Counted from the first letter of the stretch, positions 25,523 through 35,038 are shown. The stretch is DNA of 64,000 bases from Zobellia alginiliquefaciens (GCF_029323795.1 NZ_CP119758.1:1674001-1738000); one strand, 5' to 3'. The notes: generated from the letters alone by a model not told the origin. Numbers and translations: made by a program.

Positions 25523-26263
25523 TTAAAGGATTCCGTTCTTCTTACAAAAGAAAATCAAATCTGGTACACTATTGACACTGGCCTTTCTAAATATCTTCTT
25601 CCTATGGGTTGCTACCGTATGCATACTAATAAATAAAGCTTCGGCTATTTGAGCACTTGTATACCCTTTACTAATTAAGTTGACAACCTCTTTCTCCCGA
25701 CGCGTAAAAAACTTAGCGTAAACTGCATAAATACGCCTTTTAAATTCATCTAGATTTACTCCATAGGCATCAAAATGCCACTCCACACGATTGCCACTAT
25801 CTATGAACGAAATATCGGTAAGAAGTGAAAAATTACTTACCATTCTTCCCTGATTATCCAATTCAAAAGAAGAAGACTGGCGCAATATTTTTATATAAGT
25901 ACCGTCTTTTTTCCGAAAACGAAAGGAGAGAAATAAATGGGCATGCCCCTTTCTTAAATCAGTCTTAACCACATATTTTACCGCTTCTTGAGTAAGCCTA
26001 TTTATCAATTCTCTTTCTTCTGGGTGAATGTAGTGTACCAAGTCTTCAGTATTAAATTCACTTAAAGTATATCCTGTTAACTCCTTTAGGCCCCTTTCAT
26101 ATTCTATACCTTGTTTTGCCCAATGCGCAATATATAAGCATTGCTTAGAATTTAACGGAAAACCCTCTAATGAAGAATAAGGAATAGCTTCATATTCATA
26201 CTTAGAAACGTCTCTATGTACCTCATTACGAAACACCCTCATATGCTCGCGGTGTTTATTCAT
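25523..26263 (-). CDS. PAS-LuxR transcriptional regulator (paralogue A), overlapping an alpha/beta hydrolase gene
   Basis: A 246-residue regulator. A PAS-type sensor covers about 30-155 (YIAHWAKQGIEYERGLKELTGY in parts, YIHPEERELINRL, FRFRKKDGTYIKILRQ), and a LuxR helix-turn-helix covers about 183-246 (FTRREKEVVNLISKGYTSAQIA, then HTVATHRKKIF). Its start overlaps the end of the hydrolase gene by 8 bp, so the two are translationally coupled and likely work together. No receiver or kinase is present. The PAS ligand is unknown and no haem or flavin residues stand out. Confidence 0.9.
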   Translation of the reverse strand: MNKHREHMRVFRNEVHRDVSKYEYEAIPYSSLEGFPLNSKQCLYIAHWAKQGIEYERGLKELTGYTLSEFNTEDLVHYIHPEERELINRLTQEAVKYVVKTDLRKGHAHLFLSFRFRKKDGTYIKILRQSSSFELDNQGRMVSNFSLLTDISFIDSGNRVEWHFDAYGVNLDEFKRRIYAVYAKFFTRREKEVVNLISKGYTSAQIAEALFISMHTVATHRKKIFRKASVNSVPDLIFFCKKNGIL

Positions 26264-27056
26264 TCTCTACCGAATTTATAAATTCCAAAAGAAGTCCGCT
26301 AAATTCAAAAGATGCATCTAATTGGGGTATATGGGCACTATTTTCGATTATTTGTACCGCTCCTCTCCAGAGAAAAGGTATTGACAATCCCTTCACATAT
26401 TCCGTGTTGACCAATTTATCAGTAGCCCCAATAGCTACAGCAACAGGTATGTTACTTTTACTGAGAATATCAACCTCATTTGCCAGCTCACCATTCACCA
26501 AGGCCAAGGCAAGGGCTTCACGAATTTTAGGATCGGTTGTTTGTATAAGTTTTTTATAATTCAACACTCCATCATCTGTATTCTTTACCATGACTTGTAT
26601 CATGGCTTCTATATCAGAAGCACCAAGGTCTCTCTGAAAAAATAACCCCATTCGTGGATCGGGCAAGAAAGCTTCCTCTGGATTAACAGGCTTATTAAGA
26701 GGAGGTGTCCCTACTATAAAAAGCCCCAGACAATTGGTCAGCTTAGGTAAAAGTTGGATGGCCAAATGTCCACCTAACGAATGGCCCACAACTATAACCC
26801 TTTCGTAAATTTCAATATTTTCTCTTAACCCTTTAAGTAGATTGGCAAAAGCGTAAGAATCATACTCCGGAGATTTTCCATGACCCGGAAGATCTAGAGC
26901 CACCAAAGGAACTTTCTCAAATAATGTTGAAGATAATTGATTGCTCCAAACTAAAGAGCTTAAAGAATTACCATGAAGAAAAATGACGGTAATTGGTTCT
27001 GAAGAAGACTTTTTATCATCGTACAGAGTATTACTCACCTTGTAAAGGGGAAACAT
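26256..27056 (-). CDS. Alpha/beta-fold hydrolase, coupled to a PAS-LuxR regulator
   Basis: A 266-residue cytoplasmic alpha/beta hydrolase. Visible are the oxyanion HGNS (28-31), the nucleophile elbow GHSLGG with Ser93, Asp213 in GATDKLV, and His242 in NSAHIPQL, so the triad is complete. It has a normal single-domain length and no signal peptide. Substrate is not readable (esterase, lactonase or C-C hydrolase are possible). The overlap with a PAS regulator recalls the RsbQ-RsbP pair of Bacillus, where a hydrolase of this fold supplies the input for a PAS domain. That analogy is my inference. Confidence 0.9.
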   Translation of the reverse strand: MFPLYKVSNTLYDDKKSSSEPITVIFLHGNSLSSLVWSNQLSSTLFEKVPLVALDLPGHGKSPEYDSYAFANLLKGLRENIEIYERVIVVGHSLGGHLAIQLLPKLTNCLGLFIVGTPPLNKPVNPEEAFLPDPRMGLFFQRDLGASDIEAMIQVMVKNTDDGVLNYKKLIQTTDPKIREALALALVNGELANEVDILSKSNIPVAVAIGATDKLVNTEYVKGLSIPFLWRGAVQIIENSAHIPQLDASFEFSGLLLEFINSVENE

Positions 27057-27130
27057 AAAGTGGTATGCAATGGTTAGGTTTCAACAATATAAGCATTTTT
27101 TGGTTGATTTTTTCAACGAGATAAAAAGAA

Positions 27131-27161
27131 TTGGCATAGCACGGTTAAACACCTATTTTTG
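27131..27161 (+). promoter_or_regulatory. Promoter of dxs
   Basis: TTG at 27131-27133, a 20-base spacer, then TATTTTTG at 27154-27161. It is a full match to the Bacteroidota form. The start codon TTG at 27179 is only about a dozen bases after the expected transcript start. Confidence 0.65.
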
Positions 27162-27178
27162 CAACTTATACTTCAAGT

Positions 27179-28954
27179 TTGGAATCATTTTTAGACCATA
27201 TCACTTATCCTGAAGATTTACGTAAGCTGGCCTTAAATCAGCTACCTCAACTTGCCCGGGAGTTACGGGAATTTATAATTGATATTGTTGCTGCCAAGGA
27301 GGGTCATTTAGGAGCTAGCCTTGGCGTAGTAGAACTTACAATTGCATTGCACTACGTGTTCAATACTCCAGACGATAAACTTATTTGGGACGTTGGCCAC
27401 CAAGCATACGGACATAAAATATTGACCGGTAGAAAAGAAATTTTTGATACCAATAGGCAATTAGGGGGCATCAGCGGATTCCCAAAACGAAATGAAAGTA
27501 GTTACGACGCCTTTGGCACAGGCCATAGTTCTACTTCTATTTCTGCAATTCTAGGTATGGCAATGGCCTCACAATTAAACGGCCAAAATAACAGGCAACA
27601 CATTGCTGTAATTGGAGATGCTTCCATTGCAAGTGGCATGGCTTTTGAGGCATTGAACCATCTTGGTTCTACAAATTCCAACGTTCTGGTTATTCTAAAC
27701 GATAACGCTATAGGAATAGACCCAAGTGTGGGAGCATTAAAAAAATACCTGACCAATGTAAAAAAAGGAACGGCAAAAGATGAGAACATATTTGAATGTC
27801 TCAACTTTCATTATACCGGTCCTTTAGATGGGCACGACCTAGAATCCTTGATCAGTGAACTAAATCATTTAAAGTTGGTAGCCGGACCAAAATTGTTACA
27901 TGTTATTACCACCAAGGGCAAAGGACTGAAAAAAGCCGAAGAAAATCAGGTTACCTATCATGCACCGGGTAAATTTGACAAACTCACCGGTGAATTACAG
28001 AAGAAACCGGAGGTAGCCAATCAACCTCAAAAATATCAAGATGTTTTTGGACATACATTGGTAGAGCTGGCGCTTAAAAATAAAAATATTGTTGGTATTA
28101 CCCCAGCAATGCCCACGGGAAGCTCATTGAAATATATGATGCAGCAAATACCTGATAGGGCTTTTGATGTTGGTATTGCCGAGCAGCATGCCGTAACATT
28201 GGCAGCAGGCATGGCTACAGAAGGTTTAATACCTTTCTGCACCATTTACTCTACTTTTCTACAACGCGCTTATGACCAAGTCATACATGATGTAGCCATT
28301 CAAAACCTTCCGGTTATTTTTTGTTTGGACAGAGCCGGCATGGTGGGTCAAGACGGAGCCACGCATCACGGTGTTTATGACATTGCCTATTTAAGATGTA
28401 TACCCAACCTGTGTATTTTTGCTCCAATGAACGAAAGCGAACTTCGTAACATCATGTACACGGCGCAATTAGGTTTAAAGCATCCTATAGCCATTAGATA
28501 CCCCAGAGGAAGAGGTGTTCAAGAAAAATGGCAGACTCCCTTTGAAAAAATTGAGATTGGAAAAGCTAGGGAATTAAAAACAGGAACGGAGCTTGCCATA
28601 TTAACGATAGGCCATATTGGAAATACGGTTTCAGAGGTGATTGAAGGTATATTGGAAAATGAAAAAATAGCACATTTTGATATGCGATTTGTTAAACCGT
28701 TGGATAAGAAACTACTTATAAATATATTTAAGCGATTTAAGCACATAGTTACTATTGAAGATGGTAGTAAAATGGGTGGTTTTGGATCTGCCATTTTAGA
28801 ACTGGCCAACGAACTAGGATATTCTCAAAACATACATATTCTAGGTATTAATGACATTTTCATTGAACATGGAACCGTAGAAGAATTACACCAACAAACC
28901 AAAATAGACCCCGTAAGTATAACAGAACAAATAAAAATGCTATTAAATGAATAA
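27179..28954 (+). CDS. dxs: 1-deoxy-D-xylulose-5-phosphate synthase
   Basis: A 591-residue thiamine-diphosphate enzyme that joins pyruvate and glyceraldehyde-3-phosphate, the first step of the MEP isoprenoid pathway. It has an N-terminal TPP-binding domain (VIGDASIASGMAFEALNH, NDNAIGIDPSVG), a pyrimidine domain (IAEQHAVTLAAGMA, DRAGMVGQDGATHHGVYD), and a C-terminal transketolase-like domain. The start is TTG. The protein is about 30 residues shorter than the E. coli enzyme, as usual in Flavobacteriia. It overlaps the DUF3078 gene by 8 bp. Confidence 0.97.
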   Translation: MESFLDHITYPEDLRKLALNQLPQLARELREFIIDIVAAKEGHLGASLGVVELTIALHYVFNTPDDKLIWDVGHQAYGHKILTGRKEIFDTNRQLGGISGFPKRNESSYDAFGTGHSSTSISAILGMAMASQLNGQNNRQHIAVIGDASIASGMAFEALNHLGSTNSNVLVILNDNAIGIDPSVGALKKYLTNVKKGTAKDENIFECLNFHYTGPLDGHDLESLISELNHLKLVAGPKLLHVITTKGKGLKKAEENQVTYHAPGKFDKLTGELQKKPEVANQPQKYQDVFGHTLVELALKNKNIVGITPAMPTGSSLKYMMQQIPDRAFDVGIAEQHAVTLAAGMATEGLIPFCTIYSTFLQRAYDQVIHDVAIQNLPVIFCLDRAGMVGQDGATHHGVYDIAYLRCIPNLCIFAPMNESELRNIMYTAQLGLKHPIAIRYPRGRGVQEKWQTPFEKIEIGKARELKTGTELAILTIGHIGNTVSEVIEGILENEKIAHFDMRFVKPLDKKLLINIFKRFKHIVTIEDGSKMGGFGSAILELANELGYSQNIHILGINDIFIEHGTVEELHQQTKIDPVSITEQIKMLLNE

Positions 28955-30089
28955 TTCCCCAACCGTACCGCAGCTGTTTATTCTTTTTTTTAGCTTATGC
29001 ATTTCACCAATTTTTGGGCAAAACCAAGACTCCCTACCACCGGGAAGGGAAATGGAAATTGACACCATGGTAATGGTAATAGATACTACCGTGGTAGACA
29101 CAGTGGTTATCCGAAAGACACAAGAGAAAATAAAATTTATTCCGCGTAGCGTAGACTTGATGAATCCTGTTATTTCATTCAAAAGGACCAATGCCCTAGA
29201 TGAAAAACCTAACCGATTTAGGGTTCCGTCTTTTTGGACCAAAGTAAATAAGCTTGGAGCAAATTTTAGTGAAGTAGCTTTTGTGAACTGGAACGCTGGG
29301 GGTAACAACTCCATATCGGCCCTTGGAAATGCTCGTTTTGAACGAAATTATAAGTTTCGGTATATTCAATGGGACAACTATATGGAGATGCGGTACGGCC
29401 TCAACATTCAAGATGAACAAAAGCTTAGAAAAACAGATGACGCCATTCGTTTTAGTTCTACATTCGGGCTTCAGCGGGACACGATTAGCAATTGGTACTA
29501 TTCCGCGAAGGCAAACTTCAACACCCAGTTTTCAAATGGTTATAAATATCCGGACAGATCATCACCAATTTCTCGTTTTATGGCCCCTGGGTATTCCTTT
29601 TTAGGTGCTGGTACATCTTACATTACCAAAGACCAGAAATTTAATCTATACATCTCTCCAATAACGCAAAAAGCAACATTCGTTTTAGATGAAGAACTGG
29701 CTAACAAAGGTGCATTTGGTGTTAAAAAGGCTGTTTTGGATGAAGATGGAAATGTAATTGAAGAAGGCGAAAAAATATTTCTTGAATTTGGTTTTCTAGT
29801 GACAAATCAATACGAAAAGGAAATCTATAAAAACATGATCCTAAAACATAGGTTAACCCTGTATACGGATTACTTGCAAAAGTTTGGCAACATAGATGTA
29901 GACTGGGAGCTAAATTTTGACTTAAAGGTCAACAAATATGTAGTGACTACCATTGGCACGCATATTATCTATGATGATGACATCCTTTTTGACGAACAGA
30001 CAGATGCTAGCGGCACCATTGTAGATGCCGGAATTCCCCGCATACAATTTAAACAGTTGCTCGGCGTTGGCGTATCCTATGCTTTTTAA
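28947..30089 (+). CDS. DUF3078 outer-membrane-associated protein
   Basis: A 380-residue exported protein with a signal peptide (1-24, ending FGQ). A Thr/Val-rich linker comes next (DTTVVDTVVIR). Then come alternating aromatic strands such as WNAGGNNSISALGNARFERNY in parts and YFEYR-like patterns typical of DUF3078, thought to be a beta-barrel or barrel-like outer-membrane protein of Bacteroidota. Function is unknown. Overlap with dxs and convergence (4-bp overlap) with dgt make a very compact gene cluster. Confidence 0.85.
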   Translation: MNNSPTVPQLFILFFSLCISPIFGQNQDSLPPGREMEIDTMVMVIDTTVVDTVVIRKTQEKIKFIPRSVDLMNPVISFKRTNALDEKPNRFRVPSFWTKVNKLGANFSEVAFVNWNAGGNNSISALGNARFERNYKFRYIQWDNYMEMRYGLNIQDEQKLRKTDDAIRFSSTFGLQRDTISNWYYSAKANFNTQFSNGYKYPDRSSPISRFMAPGYSFLGAGTSYITKDQKFNLYISPITQKATFVLDEELANKGAFGVKKAVLDEDGNVIEEGEKIFLEFGFLVTNQYEKEIYKNMILKHRLTLYTDYLQKFGNIDVDWELNFDLKVNKYVVTTIGTHIIYDDDILFDEQTDASGTIVDAGIPRIQFKQLLGVGVSYAF

Positions 30090-31429
30090 AGTTGTTTACC
30101 CATAATCTTATTGTGAATATGCACTGCCGCACTATCCGAAAGACTTGCTACATAACAACATGTATTCAATAAAATATTATAAATAGATCTATCGGTGTCC
30201 CTGTACAACTCTGGAAGTGTTTTAAGCATTAGCGAGTCATAATTTGAAGCTCTATTTTCCTTCTTCCGTATAAGGGCATTTGTATAAACGTTCAATATGT
30301 CCGAAATAATCTTGTATCCGGCAATTTCCTTTTCTATAACTTCTTGAGACCGATAAATTTTTTGAACGCTCAAGGAAATAATATCTTCAATTTGTGCTTT
30401 AAACGCACTCTGATCTAATAAACTGCTATCAAAAGTACCGTTAAGTATTTTATTTTCATTTTCAACAAATACATCAATCGCATCCCTTATTAAAGTATTT
30501 ATAGCAAGTGCTCTCAAATAACTAAGCCTATCTTCTTTATATTTTAATGAATTATACTTTTTGGTATTTATTGTATCCTTCACCAACTTTATTAAATACT
30601 CAAGTGCATAATCCTCAGAAATAAGGCCAAGGTTAATTCCATCTTCAAAATCTATTATGGTATAGCAAATATCATCTGCGGCTTCTACCAAAAATGTTAG
30701 CGGATGCCTTGCAAAAGAAATATCTTCACCATCCCTAGTTTGTATAAGACCCAAGTCCTTAGCTATTTCTGTAAAAGCGTCTTTCTCAGTTTGAAAAAAA
30801 CCAAACTTCTTATCGGAGATATGTTTTGAAGGCTTCTTTGGAAGAGACTCTTTAGGATACTTCATAAAAGCCCCAAGTGTAGCGTAACTCAATCGCAGAC
30901 CGCCAGTAACCCCTTCTCTAGATTGAGATAGAAGTCTAAATCCATTGGCATTCCCCTCAAATTCAACGATATCTTGATACTCCTTTGGAGAAAGAACTGA
31001 TTGGTATTTTTGTCCGTTTCCAGTAATGAAATACTCCCCTATTGCTTTTTCGCCACTATGACCAAAAGGGGGGTTCCCAATATCATGGGCCAAGGCTGCG
31101 GCAGCTACAATAGCTCCAAAATCATTGAACCTATAACCGTATGACTCACTTAAAAAAGGATGCTTCTCCAAAATTTTCTTTCCTGCTATGCGGCCAAGAC
31201 TTCTTCCTACTACGGAAACTTCCAAACTATGGGTTAACCTGGTATGTACAAAGTCTGTTTTAGAAAGAGGAATAACCTGAGTCTTATCTTGTAGACTTCT
31301 AAATGCGCTGGAAAATATGATACGGTCATAATCTACTTCAAAACCCAACCTTGTTTCATCCTGTTCTTTTCGCAGTCTTTTATGTGTATCTCCTTGGCGT
31401 TTAAGAGACAATAAGTTTTCCCAGTTCAT
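30086..31429 (-). CDS. dgt: Deoxyguanosinetriphosphate triphosphohydrolase (dGTPase)
   Basis: A 447-residue HD-superfamily enzyme that removes triphosphate from dNTPs, adjusting nucleotide pools. N-terminal FSSAFRSLQDKTQVIPL and the HD metal motif (HTRLTHSLEVS, then AAALAHDIGNPPFGHSGE) are intact. EAADDICYTIIDFEDG supplies the third metal Asp. It is a type similar to the tetrameric or hexameric Dgt of Gram-negative bacteria. No neighbouring phage-defence genes are present, so a housekeeping role is likely. Confidence 0.95.
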   Translation of the reverse strand: MNWENLLSLKRQGDTHKRLRKEQDETRLGFEVDYDRIIFSSAFRSLQDKTQVIPLSKTDFVHTRLTHSLEVSVVGRSLGRIAGKKILEKHPFLSESYGYRFNDFGAIVAAAALAHDIGNPPFGHSGEKAIGEYFITGNGQKYQSVLSPKEYQDIVEFEGNANGFRLLSQSREGVTGGLRLSYATLGAFMKYPKESLPKKPSKHISDKKFGFFQTEKDAFTEIAKDLGLIQTRDGEDISFARHPLTFLVEAADDICYTIIDFEDGINLGLISEDYALEYLIKLVKDTINTKKYNSLKYKEDRLSYLRALAINTLIRDAIDVFVENENKILNGTFDSSLLDQSAFKAQIEDIISLSVQKIYRSQEVIEKEIAGYKIISDILNVYTNALIRKKENRASNYDSLMLKTLPELYRDTDRSIYNILLNTCCYVASLSDSAAVHIHNKIMGKQL

Positions 31430-31590
31430 AACAACTTTTTAAGTTCCGCAAGTTACATTTTTTCCATTTCCCGATGCTTTTTGAACCCAAAGAACCTCCT
31501 ATTATTTAACCTTAAGGAAATCAACAGTTAAACTTCAGATAACCATAACTTAACACAACAAGGTTTTCTTTGCCAAGAAAATTAGAACCA

Positions 31591-31983
31591 ATGAAAATCA
31601 CACTTTTTTTTCTTGCTTTTGTATGTTCATTAAATCTATTCGCTCAAGAAGAAGGCGCCATTAGAGGCACTATTTTTGACATGGAAATGAATAATGAACC
31701 TTTATTGTTCGCAGATGTTCAAATAAAGGATACAAAATTCAAAACCCAGACCAACTTTAGAGGAAATTTTGAAATTTTAAATGTTGAACCGGGCAACTAC
31801 ATTCTTAAAGTAGCATTTTCTGGTTATGAGCCACAAGAGATTCCTGTTGAAGTTACAGCGGCTAATACCATTGAAATATCTCAAGGCCTTCATGCTAAGA
31901 CACTAAGCTTATCTGATATGACTTTTGTAGATGACAATACGTTGCAAAACGGAGAGACAGCGCTCACCAGTATAGACCAGTAG
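31591..31983 (+). CDS. Exported carboxypeptidase-like regulatory domain protein (CarbopepD_reg-2 type)
   Basis: I place the start at the ATG at 31591 (130 residues), because it begins the signal peptide MKITLFFLAFVCSLNLFAQ; an upstream in-frame TTG would add seven odd residues. Residues 25-105 form a beta-sandwich like the N-terminal domain of TonB-dependent receptors (GAIRGTIFDMEMNNEPLLFA, LKVAFSGYEPQEIPVEV). Here it stands alone with a short tail. It may be a periplasmic or surface accessory domain. No partner is next to it. Confidence 0.82.
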   Translation: MKITLFFLAFVCSLNLFAQEEGAIRGTIFDMEMNNEPLLFADVQIKDTKFKTQTNFRGNFEILNVEPGNYILKVAFSGYEPQEIPVEVTAANTIEISQGLHAKTLSLSDMTFVDDNTLQNGETALTSIDQ

Positions 31984-32008
31984 TAGTTTCACAAAATAAT
32001 TTAAAACA

Positions 32009-32045
32009 AAAAAGGGAGGTTTCACTTAGTGAAACCTCCCTTTTT
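32009..32045. terminator. Bidirectional terminator
   Basis: GGGAGGTTTCACT and AGTGAAACCTCCC pair around a two-base turn, with A- and T-runs on both sides. It serves the plus-strand gene ending at 31983 and the minus-strand gene ending at 32062. Confidence 0.9.
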
Positions 32046-32061
32046 CTATACAATAAATGTG

Positions 32062-32421
32062 TTATTCTTTGGAAACCACGGCAGATTTTTTCTCCTTATT
32101 AATAACATTAGCAATAACATTATTATCAAACTCCACCTCCTTCACGGTTCCATCATTATAAAAATACCATTTTCCAGTCCTTACACCTTTATCGTAATTT
32201 CCTTTTGATACTTTCTCCCCCATTTCGTCAAAGCTGATCCATTGACCATGCAATTTCCCAGCTAAATCAAAAGTTCCCTTCTGACTAACTTCTCCATTAT
32301 CATGGAAATACGTAGCTTCCAACAAATTAGTGTCTTTGTTTAACTTTACTTCTTTTTCTTTTTGTGCGTACCCTACTGTCATTGTTAATGCAAGGGCAAA
32401 AAGTATAAATGAATTTTTCAT
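32062..32421 (-). CDS. Exported MORN-like (YwqK-type) repeat protein
   Basis: A 119-residue protein with a signal peptide (1-19, ending GYAQ). Short repeats of about 20-23 residues follow, such as EATYFHDNGEVSQKGTF, HGQWISFDEMGEKVSKGNY and TGKWYFYNDGTVKEVEF. This is the pattern of YwqK/MORN-2 proteins. Such proteins are common in Flavobacteriia and of unknown role. The label antitoxin given to the family is not supported here, as no toxin gene is adjacent. Confidence 0.85.
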   Translation of the reverse strand: MKNSFILFALALTMTVGYAQKEKEVKLNKDTNLLEATYFHDNGEVSQKGTFDLAGKLHGQWISFDEMGEKVSKGNYDKGVRTGKWYFYNDGTVKEVEFDNNVIANVINKEKKSAVVSKE

Positions 32422-32462
32422 GTGTGTTGATTTTGATGTGTTTATGTACCTGTTTGTTATTT

Positions 32463-32470
32463 CAAAGATA
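32463..32470 (-). promoter_or_regulatory. -7 element upstream of the YwqK-like gene
   Basis: CAAAGATA reads TATCTTTG on the minus strand, a perfect TAnnTTTG, about 42 bases before the ATG. No TTG was seen at the proper distance. Confidence 0.35.
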
Positions 32471-32770
32471 TAAAATTTACGTTAAATGAACTATTACTTA
32501 ACATTAAATTTACATTGAAAACGATGAAATCAGCAAAATATTGTTTAAACCACACTATTAATTCCTAAAAAAGACAATTCTAGATTCTTATATGTGCAAT
32601 GAATATCTTAATTTTCTACGCTAATACCCTTAAAAATTGCATGTAATCATCGTTTAATGGACAATATCCCTTAACTAGTTTTTTAAGATTAATTGAACCA
32701 ACTGAGCTCATGGACACAGTTACTTCATAACCTTATTTTAACGTGATTCATAAATTATAATACCATTTTT
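32471..32770. other. AT-rich intergenic region upstream of the phosphate permease
   Basis: About 300 bases with no open frame of note, no strong palindrome and no full promoter match. It must contain the promoter for the PiT permease. Confidence 0.4.
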
Positions 32771-32788
32771 GTGCACATTTTATATTTC

Positions 32789-35038
32789 ATGGGCGAGAAC
32801 ATTTACCTTTTCATGATTATTGCGCTGGCCGTACTTGCCATTACCGATTTAGTGGTTGGGGTGAGCAATGATGCGGTTAATTTTCTAAACTCTGCAATTG
32901 GATCAAAAGCTGTTTCGTTTAGGACAGTTATGATTGTTGCGAGTGTAGGTATTGCTTTTGGAGCTATATCCTCAAGTGGGATGATGGAAGTTGCGAGAAA
33001 AGGTATTTTTAATCCCGAACAATTCGTCTTTGCCGAAATCATGATCATTTTTATGGCCGTAATGATTACGGACATCCTACTATTGGATTTTTTCAATACG
33101 TTAGGAATGCCTACTTCAACCACCGTATCTATCGTTTTTGAGCTATTGGGAGCTGCCGTTGCAATTTCCATGGTTAAAATAATGGGTCACGACGGTGGTG
33201 TTGCTGATTTATGGACCTACATAAACTCGGATAAGGCTACTGAAATTATTCTAGGTATTCTACTTTCTGTAGTTGTCGCTTTCAGTGTTGGCGCCCTTGT
33301 TCAATTCATTTCCCGGTTATTGATTTCCTTTAAATTTGAAGAAAAACCAAAATGGGTAGGAGCACTTTTTGGTGGTTTTGCTTTAACTTCAATCATTTAC
33401 TTTATTCTGGTAAAAGGCCTTAAAAGTGCCTCAATCTTTAGTCCGGAGGTTCTTGAACTGATTGCTAACAAGCAATTCTTATTCATTTTGAGCAATTTTG
33501 TGGTGTGGACCTTAGTCTCTTGGTTGATTTCTACATTGACTAAAATCAACATATATACCATGGTCATAGTAATGGGAACATTTGCTCTTGCCATGGCCTT
33601 TGCCGGTAATGACCTAGTTAACTTTATTGGTGTTCCGTTGGCCGCAATGGAATCCTATACGTCATGGAGTACGTCTGGCATTGATGCAGACAAATATACC
33701 ATGGAAGGTCTTGCTTCGGCAGTACAAACACCTCAGTACTTGTTACTACTCTCAGGTCTTATTATGGTTGTGACACTTTGGTTTTCGTCAAAAGCCAAAA
33801 ATGTAGTCAAAACCAGTGTAGATTTATCTAGACAGGACGAAGGCGATGAACGTTTTCAGCCTAATTTCCTTTCCAGACAAATTGTTAAGTTTTCAATAAA
33901 CGCCTCGGAAAATATCGCAGGTCTTATTCCGGCTTCAATTTTGAAAAGAATGGATACTCGTTTTGAAAAACCGTATGTCTATGTACCTAAGAGTAGGGTT
34001 CAGGACTTACCTGCTTTCGATTTAGTTAGAGCCTCTGTAAACCTAATGGTTGCCAGTGTCCTAATTTCTTTAGCTACTTCAATGAAACTTCCATTATCAA
34101 CAACGTACGTAACATTTATGGTTGCCATGGGCACTTCCTTGGCAGATAGGGCATGGGGAGCAGAAAGTGCCGTGTATCGTGTAGCTGGAGTTCTGAATGT
34201 TATTGGTGGATGGTTTTTTACGGCTATGAGTGCCTTCACCGCCGCAGCCATTATCGCATATATCATACATTTAGGAGGTATTTACGCCATTGGAGTTCTA
34301 TTACTCATCGCTTTTTTCTTAATAGGGAAAAATTATCTTTCACATACTAAAAAAATGAAAGAGACCAAGTTGGAGCAGAAGCTAGAAAGAGCGGAAAGCA
34401 ATTCTATTATTGGTGTTATTGATGAAAGTGCCGCTAATATTTCGCTAGCTATAAAAAGAGCCAATAAAATCTATACCCAAAGTATAGACGGCTTAGCAAA
34501 ACACGATATAGACACCCTTAAAAGAAGTAAGAAAGGCATTAGTAAGTTTGATAAAGAGGTAGAAGATTTACGCGATAATATTTTTTACTTTATCAAAAAC
34601 CTGGACGAATCTAGCGTTAGCACCAGTAACTTTTATATTTCAATTCTCAGTTACCTGCAAGACATGACTCAATCCTTGGAATACATTGCCAAGGCCGGTC
34701 ACAAACATGTTCACAACAACCACAAGAAACTTAGGTTCAATCAGATTAAAGATTTAAAAGAAACTGATGGTTACCTAAATGAGCTATTTACAGAAATAGA
34801 GACAATTTTTGAAACGAAGGATTTCTTAAAGTTAACGGAGCTTATCATACACAAGCAAGAGCTATTTGCAAAAGTGGACATGAAGATTCACAAACAAGTG
34901 GAACGCACGCGAACGGATGAATCCAGTCCAAAGAACACCGCTTTATACTTTAGTCTCTTATTAGAAACCAAAGATCTTTTAGTGGCAACAATGAATCTTC
35001 TTGAAACTTACGATCAACACGCCAATACCAAGGTATAA
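32789..35038 (+). CDS. PiT-family inorganic phosphate permease with a C-terminal PhoU-like domain
   Basis: I prefer the ATG at 32789 (749 residues). A GTG six codons upstream is also possible. Residues about 1-270 and 370-520 carry 10-12 membrane spans with the PiT signatures VVGVSNDAVNFLNSAIGSKA and, later, FAGNDLVNFIGVPLAA. A loop rich in charge separates the halves. Residues about 530-745 form a long helical domain resembling PhoU/DUF47 (AIKRANKIYTQSIDGLAKHD, YLQDMTQSLEYIAKA), normally a separate protein. The fusion would sense phosphate or control flux. Bacteroidota PiT proteins often have this form. Confidence 0.93.
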   Translation: MGENIYLFMIIALAVLAITDLVVGVSNDAVNFLNSAIGSKAVSFRTVMIVASVGIAFGAISSSGMMEVARKGIFNPEQFVFAEIMIIFMAVMITDILLLDFFNTLGMPTSTTVSIVFELLGAAVAISMVKIMGHDGGVADLWTYINSDKATEIILGILLSVVVAFSVGALVQFISRLLISFKFEEKPKWVGALFGGFALTSIIYFILVKGLKSASIFSPEVLELIANKQFLFILSNFVVWTLVSWLISTLTKINIYTMVIVMGTFALAMAFAGNDLVNFIGVPLAAMESYTSWSTSGIDADKYTMEGLASAVQTPQYLLLLSGLIMVVTLWFSSKAKNVVKTSVDLSRQDEGDERFQPNFLSRQIVKFSINASENIAGLIPASILKRMDTRFEKPYVYVPKSRVQDLPAFDLVRASVNLMVASVLISLATSMKLPLSTTYVTFMVAMGTSLADRAWGAESAVYRVAGVLNVIGGWFFTAMSAFTAAAIIAYIIHLGGIYAIGVLLLIAFFLIGKNYLSHTKKMKETKLEQKLERAESNSIIGVIDESAANISLAIKRANKIYTQSIDGLAKHDIDTLKRSKKGISKFDKEVEDLRDNIFYFIKNLDESSVSTSNFYISILSYLQDMTQSLEYIAKAGHKHVHNNHKKLRFNQIKDLKETDGYLNELFTEIETIFETKDFLKLTELIIHKQELFAKVDMKIHKQVERTRTDESSPKNTALYFSLLLETKDLLVATMNLLETYDQHANTKV

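Noticed and set aside
32062-32421. YwqK-like protein as antitoxin of a toxin-antitoxin pair
   Set aside because: The family label is misleading. The protein has a signal peptide and no adjacent toxin gene.
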